64,000 nucleotides of DNA, taken from assembly GCF_024679245.1 (NCBI RefSeq), contig NC_090178.1:31221242-31285241 (forward strand), in the 5' to 3' direction. Position numbers and translations under genes: made by a program. Shown in pieces: positions 58,279 through 64,000 of the stretch. Within the stretch, counting starts at the first letter, position 1. Every line of letters begins with the position of its first letter. The stretch comes from Pseudorasbora parva (taxonomy: Eukaryota; Chordata; Actinopteri; Cypriniformes; Gobionidae). Below the pieces are notes generated by a model that was not told the DNA's origin, made no database searches, and worked only from the letters and a program-made list of their open reading frames with translations.

Positions 58279-59641
58279 CAGGTCCTTCTCAAAAAATTTG
58301 CATGCGATAAAGTTCATTATTAATATATAATGATAAAAATTAAACTTTCATATATTTTAGATTCATTGCACACCAACTGAAATATGTCAGGTCTTTTATT
58401 ATTTTAATATTGATGATTTTGACATACAGCTCATGAAATCTTAAACAATTAGCATATCATGAAAAGGTTCTCTAAACGAGCTATTAACCTAATCATCTGA
58501 ATCAACTAATTAACTCTAAACACCTGCAAAAGATTCCTGAGGCTTTTAAAAACTCCCAGCCTGGTTCATTACTCAAAACCGCAATCATGGGTAAGACTGC
58601 CGACCCGATCCTGTCCAGAAGGCCATCATTGACACCCTCAAGCGAGAGGGTAAGACACAGAAAGACATTTCTGAACGAATAGGCTGTTCCCAGAGTGCTG
58701 TATCAAGGCACCTCAGTGGGAAGTCTGTGGGAAGGAAAAAGTGTGGCAAAAAACGCTGCACAACGAGAAGAGGTGACCGGACCCTGAGGAAGATTGTGGA
58801 GAAGGACCGATTCAGACATTGGGGGACCTGCGGAAGCAGTGGACTGAGTCTGGAGTAGAAACATCCAGAGCCACCGTGCACAGGAGTGTGCAGGAAATGG
58901 TGCCGCATTCCCCAGGTCAAGCCACTTTTGGGCTACAGTGAAGCAGCACTGGACTTGGTCCACTGTTTTATCAAGGGCAGGGTCAATGCAGCTAGCTATC
59001 AGGAGATTTTGGAGCACTTCATGCTTCCATCTGCTGAAAAGCTTTATGGAGATGAAGATTTGGTTTTTCAGCACGACCTGGCACCTGCTCACAGTGCCAA
59101 AACCACTGGTAAATGGTTTACTGACCATGGTATTACTGTGCTCAATTGGCCTGCCAACTCAACTGACCTGAACCCCATAGAGAATCTGTGGGATATTGTG
59201 AAGAGAAAGTTGAGAGACGCAAGACCCAACACTCTGGATGAGCTTAAGGCCGCTATCGAAGCATCCTGGGCCTCCATAACACCTCAGCAGTGCCACAGGC
59301 TGATCGCCTCCATGCCACGCCGCATTGAAGCAGTCATTTCTCCAGAAGGATTCCCGACCAAGTATTGAGTACATAACTGAACATAATTATTTGGAGGTTG
59401 ACTTTTTTTTGTATTAAAAACACTTTTCTTTTATTGATCAGATGAAATATGCTAATTTTTTGAGATTTTGGGTTTTCATGAGCTGTATGCCAAACTCATC
59501 AGTATTAAAACAATAAAAGACCTGAAATATTTCAGTTGGTGTGCAATGAATCTAAAATTTATGAAAGTTTAATTTGTATCATTACAATATGGAAAATAAT
59601 GAACTTTTATCACAATATGCTAATTTTTTGAGAAGGACCTG
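58279..59641 (+). mobile_element. Tc1-like transposon, copy 2 with intact ends
   Basis: Starts CAGGTCCTTCTCAAAAAAT and ends AGAAGGACCTG, flanked on both sides by TA, the Tc1/mariner target duplication. Inverted repeats of about 200 bp match those of copy 1. The interior is deleted, so it could move only with transposase supplied in trans. Confidence 0.94.
58587..59368 (+). pseudogene. Tc1 transposase pseudogene, copy 2
   Basis: ATG opens MGKTADP, then a small deletion shifts the frame (GACCCGATCCTG). The DESKF segment carrying the first catalytic aspartate is missing: sequence jumps from GCAGCACTGGACTT to GGTCCACTG, a deletion of roughly 190 bp relative to copy 1. FQHDLAPAHS and NPIENLWDIV, with the second Asp and the Glu, survive in the 58886-59368 frame. 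Confidence 0.9.
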
Positions 59642-59647
59642 TATGTA

Positions 59648-59649
<2 letters not shown>

Positions 59650-59745
<96 letters not shown>

Positions 59746-59765
59746 CATATACACACACACAGACT
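59650..59765 (+). repeat. (TG)(TA)n(CA)(TA)(CA) microsatellite
   Basis: A compound dinucleotide tract just right of Tc1 copy 2. With 58201-58259 it suggests the transposon entered a TA-rich microsatellite. Confidence 0.95.
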
Positions 59766-60034
59766 GGTATACACATACACTCACAGTATGTATATTTACA
59801 TCATATATACATAACATGAGTATAACTGAATTTTTGTAAAATACATTTCCATCGTATATTATATTAAATATAATATTTATCATAATAATTAAACATTAAA
59901 ACTATAATATATCATTCTGAAATGTGTATATACAATATTATATGTATGGTGTATGTAAGATTAACATTTTCCTTAAATATAAACATATAGTATATCAAAA
60001 ATATATCTTCCATAATTATAATAATATAGAATAC

Positions 60035-60040
<6 letters not shown>
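59766..60040. other. AT-rich DNA
   Basis: Low-complexity TATA-rich sequence. Nothing else seen. Confidence 0.6.

Positions 60041-60092
<52 letters not shown>
60041..60092 (+). repeat. (CA)n microsatellite
   Basis: About 26 CA units. Confidence 0.98.
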
Positions 60093-60094
<2 letters not shown>

Positions 60095-60400
60095 AAAGCT
60101 ACTGTTGATGTTGTGAAATATTAGTAAAATGTAAAATAACTGCTTTCTATTTGAATATGCTTTAAAATGTCATTTATTCCTGTGATTTGCAAAGCTGAAT
60201 TTTTAGCATCATTACTCCAGTCTTCAGTGTCACACAGTCCTTCATTCTAATATGATAATTTACTGCTCAAGAAACATGTATGATTATTATTAATGTTGAA
60301 AACAGTTGTGTAAAACTTTTTTAGGATTATTAGATGAATAGAAAGTTCAAAAGAACAGTATTTATCATAAATAGAAAGCTTCACATACATAAATACATGA
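60093..60400 (+). mobile_element. TCATTACTCCAGTCTT dispersed repeat
   Basis: TGAAATATTAGTAAAATGTA, TTTATTCCTGTGATTTGCAA, CATTACTCCAGTCTTCAGTG, TTGAAAACAGTTGTG and AATAGAAAGTTCAAAAGAAC are successive phrases of a common cyprinid repeat. This is the longest copy in the window. Confidence 0.8.
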
Positions 60401-61957
60401 GTATAACAATTTTTTAATGTGTCTATATAATATAAAAAATATATTTCCATTGTATATTATGTTAAACATAATATAATAATTTAATATTACAAATAATATA
60501 ATTTTTAAATGTGTTTATATATTATATAATAGAAACAAATTAATAATTGCAATGCAAAATACAAATAAAAAAATTACAGAATGAATCATTCAAAAACGTC
60601 AGGCATTAAAATGTCAGTTTGCCATGTGCCAGACATCCTTCACCACCAAAAAAACAAAACAGTATACTAAAACTGAACAACTTGCAAATTGCAATGCTTG
60701 AGATGTTGCTTTAATGTCAGAAACCTGTTGGTCTGTGTAACTGAAGTGCAGTTCGCATATTTGCGGTTGCCCCGAGCCAAACCTGTTGAATTTATGGTGA
60801 CAGGTACGATTAGCATCTGGAAACTCAAGTCCTCTGCGTCACGTGACCACCTTTTTTAAGTGATGGCAGGAAGCATACCGTCAGCGAACTGGCGCCAGAA
60901 AGGAGGAATGAGTCAGTGAGAGCCTCCTGCTGTCGTTTCTTTGGTCTCTCAATCTTTATGAGCAAAGGATGAGAAAAACAAGGAGGCAACCGCTGAGCAC
61001 AGGTGTTTCGAGGAAGGAGGGGACGTGTAAAAACAGGTAGCTGCGTATCCGCACCAGGATTCATTGTCTCTCATAAAAGAGAGAGGGGGGTAAGAACAAA
61101 AACAGCTCTTCCAAGAGAGTTTGGCGCTGGCTGTTTTCCCAGGGTAATTGCAGTTGTAAGGGATTGTAATTTAGTTCTGTCGAGCTATGTTGAGTTACAG
61201 TATGCAAATGAAATTTCCCTCCATCATCAGCACAGGGGGACAGTGAAGACTGATGCAGTTAGCTCAGGCTTCAGTGATAAACATTGGCAGGAAGGCAACT
61301 GATCGTCACCGGGGAATCATATGCCACTTCCACTGAGATGTTTTCTTAAGAGCCATTTTAAAAGACAATGACTTGGGCAAACGCACTGGGAGGACGACAA
61401 ACACAGCAGGGCTGGACTTGAGTGGCTCAGAAGAGCTCAGCGAATAGGCACAGCATAACTTGCCGGGATGCAGAGGCGGGGGGGACAACAGTGTCCTCAA
61501 TGAGAAGAGGAAGATGAAGTGGCTAATCTACAAAAGTGAGTTTGTGTTTCAGATTAGGGGCCCTGCCAACAAGCACAGAGCAAAGACACCACTGACAGGA
61601 CAAGGAAATGAAATGTTTACTGATGGGAGGGGGGTGAGGATGACACACGTCCCAGCTCTGGCTGTGCTAAAGCCCTCTGGTATCATTACAGAATGAGAAA
61701 GAGTGGAGAAGAGAGAGAGGGGGGTGATGAAAACAGGTGTTACAGGAAGAGTGGGGGGCTGCTTTAAGTAGAAGAATCCTGATATTTACCCATTTAATGA
61801 CTTTGAATTTCAGCTGGAAGAAGAGTGAAGGAAAAAAAGTTTAAATAGGAAGTAAACAGAATTCTAACAATACAAAAAAAGAAACCGAATTTCTCTTGTG
61901 GAAAAAAAATTACACTTCATCATACTTACGTGAAGAATATATTTTAACAGAATATAC
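60401..61957. other. Intergenic DNA with a long GC-richer island
   Basis: 60720-61750 is repeat-poor, purine-biased in parts and free of recognisable exons (GAATGAGTCAGTGAGAGCC, GCAGTATGCAAATGAAATTT-like octamer context near 61200). A candidate regulatory region; no family evidence. Confidence 0.4.
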
Positions 61958-62683
61958 TTAAAGGGTTAGTTAACCCAAAAATGAAAATTCAGTCATTAAT
62001 TACTTATCCTCATGACGTTCGACACCCGAAAGACCTCCGTTATTAAATATTTGTGTTAAAAAACTGATGGCTCAGAAAGGCCTTCATTGACACCAATGTA
62101 ATTTCCTCTCTCAAGACCTATAAAAGCACTAAAGACGTCGTTACAAAGCCAATCTCACTAAAGTGGCTCCACAATCATTTTATGAAGCGACGAGAATAGC
62201 TTTTGTGCGCAAAAAAACCTAAATAACGATAGTGATGGGCCAATTTCAAAACAAAGCTTCGAGCCGTTATGAATCAGGATATCGAATCAGTGGTTCGGAT
62301 CGCCAAAGCCAGGTGATTTCAACAGTTTGACAGGCCGATCCGACACGATTCATAACGTTTCGAAACTTTGTTTTGAAATCGGCCATCACTATATGTTATA
62401 TAGTTTTTTTTTTCCGCACAAAAACTATTTTCGTCACTTCATAAAATGATTGTAGAGCCACTGTAGTGAGATGGGCTTTTAACGACGTCTTTAGTGCCTT
62501 TTATGGGTCTTGAGAGAGGAAATGATCATTGGTGTCAATGAAGGCCTTTCTGAGCCATCGGATTTCAACACAAATATCTTCATTTGGGTTCCAAAGATGA
62601 ACAAAGATCTTGTGGGTGTCAAACAACATTAGGGTAAGTAATTAATGACAGAATTTTCATTTTTGGATGAACTAACCCTTTAA
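61958..62683. mobile_element. Large palindromic MITE, uninterrupted sister of 34830-36716
   Basis: The ends TTAAAGGGTTAGTTAACCC and GATGAACTAACCCTTTAA are inverted, and the arms are complementary almost to the centre (AAAGGCCTTCATTGACACCA against TGGTGTCAATGAAGGCCTTT). A shorter inner palindrome, GATGGGCCAATTTCAAAACA / TGTTTTGAAATCGGCCATC, forms the centre. Confidence 0.88.
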
Positions 62684-62685
62684 GG

Positions 62686-63881
62686 CAACACATTCTCACA
62701 CCCAACTCGTCACATATGGACGCTTGACCCGGACCAATTGTCGTCACATTTCAACGAACTGGGCGTACCTTTATCGTCAATTTTCGACGCGCTGGGTGCT
62801 CCATTCATTTCAATGAGAAACCTTTGGCGTCATACACAGACGCACTGGGAATGGGAATATTATCCAACGATGAAATTTATTTTTTGATTTATTTATCGAA
62901 ATTATTTATTGGTTTTTAATTTTGCCATTATGACATGTTGGAGTGTGCTTCTCAGTTAAATCAGCAAGCATAATTTCATTTACATTTATTTTATTTACGC
63001 TATTTAGACACATTTTAACATGTAACCCAACCCCACCCCATCCCTAAACCTACCCATTTGTGTGAACATGATATAAAACACAGGATATAACATACAACTG
63101 CATCCACGAGTTATTCAAAAAAGTTAAATAATCCAAGTTTTCCGAGGCCAAACGATTGATTTGCATGAAGAAAGTTCCCAAAAGCGATCAGCATTTCCAT
63201 CTGCCGAAGATCATGAACACATCAAATTTCAAATATTGCCGCCCGTACTTCAGATTTCATAGTGAAATTGCATTGGCTCTCATATGTCTTGTGACCAATT
63301 GTGTCATTACGTCAGCATTGATTGTAAAATGTCATTGGCTCTCCTGTGTCTTGTGACCGATTGCGTCATGTTTAAGAGTCTTTTGAATTATTTGAATGAG
63401 ATATGAATGAGTTCGTTCACGGGGTAGCGGGATCCTCATTTCAGCGATTAAAACATCAAGATCAACTCTGTTCTTCACATGAAGACATCGTATGACTTCA
63501 GAAGACTTGGAATGCAACATGAGCTAATACTTTTATACTGTTTTGGTCAGATTTTGCAATAAATACTTGTGACTGTACATTTATTTGCCTGGTATGTGTT
63601 TTATATTGTTAAGATGTGGGTAGGTTTAGGGTAGGAGTTGGGTTAGTTGCTCCAAAATATAAAAGTAGCCTTTAAATATTAATAAAATCATGTCTGCTTT
63701 TACAAACGCAAATAATTAAATGTGTCTGTGTATGACGCCAAAGGTTTCTCATTGAAATGAATGGAGCACCCAGCGCGTCGAAAAATGACGCCTAGGGGCA
63801 CCTTTAGCGTCTTCATTGTGACGCGGAAGGCACTTGACCATGCTTCGGATTTTGATGCCTTGGGAGTGAGAACGGGTTGTT
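62686..63881. mobile_element. TIR element with ~170-bp ends
   Basis: Left ACACATTCTCACACCCAACT and right GGGAGTGAGAACGGGTTGT are inverted. The inner ~60 bp of each arm (TTCGACGCGCTGGGTGCTCC onward) are essentially identical. The interior has CCTAAACCTACCC / GGTAGGTTTAGGG. It abuts the preceding MITE with only two or three bases between. Non-coding. Confidence 0.85.
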
Positions 63882-64000
63882 TAAGTTGAATTAACTGAAT
63901 TAAACGAAAATGTAGTTTCAAGTTGTAATGTCTTTGAAATAAAGTGGAGAGCCAAGTGTACTGAGAAGTATGGAGCCCCTAAAGAGACATGATGGCGATG
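63882..64000. other. Window edge
   Basis: Short unique sequence; nothing recognised. Confidence 0.6.

Overview
This is vertebrate nuclear DNA, most likely from a cyprinid (carp/zebrafish-type) fish. Three things point there: spliced GT-AG exons of an axonemal dynein heavy chain, a dense set of short inverted-repeat elements with termini I know from cyprinid genomes (for example the element starting TTAAAGGGATAGTTCA), and a fish Tc1 transposon family. The species assignment is inference from repeat content.

Layout. (1) 1-15113: seven head-to-tail units of a ~2.14-kb macrosatellite, nearly identical and probably continuing past the left edge. Each unit is built from older diverged subrepeats and carries one exact match to the CTCF core consensus, always in the same orientation. 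(2) 15172-23880, minus strand: the first 19 exons (1211 codons, all phases and splice sites consistent, no disruption) of an outer-arm axonemal dynein heavy chain of the DNAH9/DNAH11/DNAH17 group. They encode only the N-terminal tail. The linker and motor must lie beyond the macrosatellite, which starts 59 bp after the exon 19 donor, so the array appears to sit in intron 19. (3) 23881-64000: about 40 kb in which I find no convincing host gene. It holds microsatellites, two minisatellites, two broken Tc1 copies, a LINE fragment, many TIR elements and MITEs (several nested), and GC-richer islands without visible repeat structure that could be regulatory.

The most interesting items are the intronic macrosatellite with one CTCF-like site per unit, a sequence-identical 222-bp inverted copy of dynein intron 3 placed outside the gene and flanked by long direct repeats, a nest of elements stacked inside each other at 39655-42729, and a 42-bp minisatellite that looks born from the inside of a MITE whose single-unit relative lies 0.5 kb away. 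The only functional gene product supported here is the dynein tail. A ciliary RFX X-box-like site lies about 170 bp upstream of its start codon. Everything was read by eye; no alignment or database search was run.
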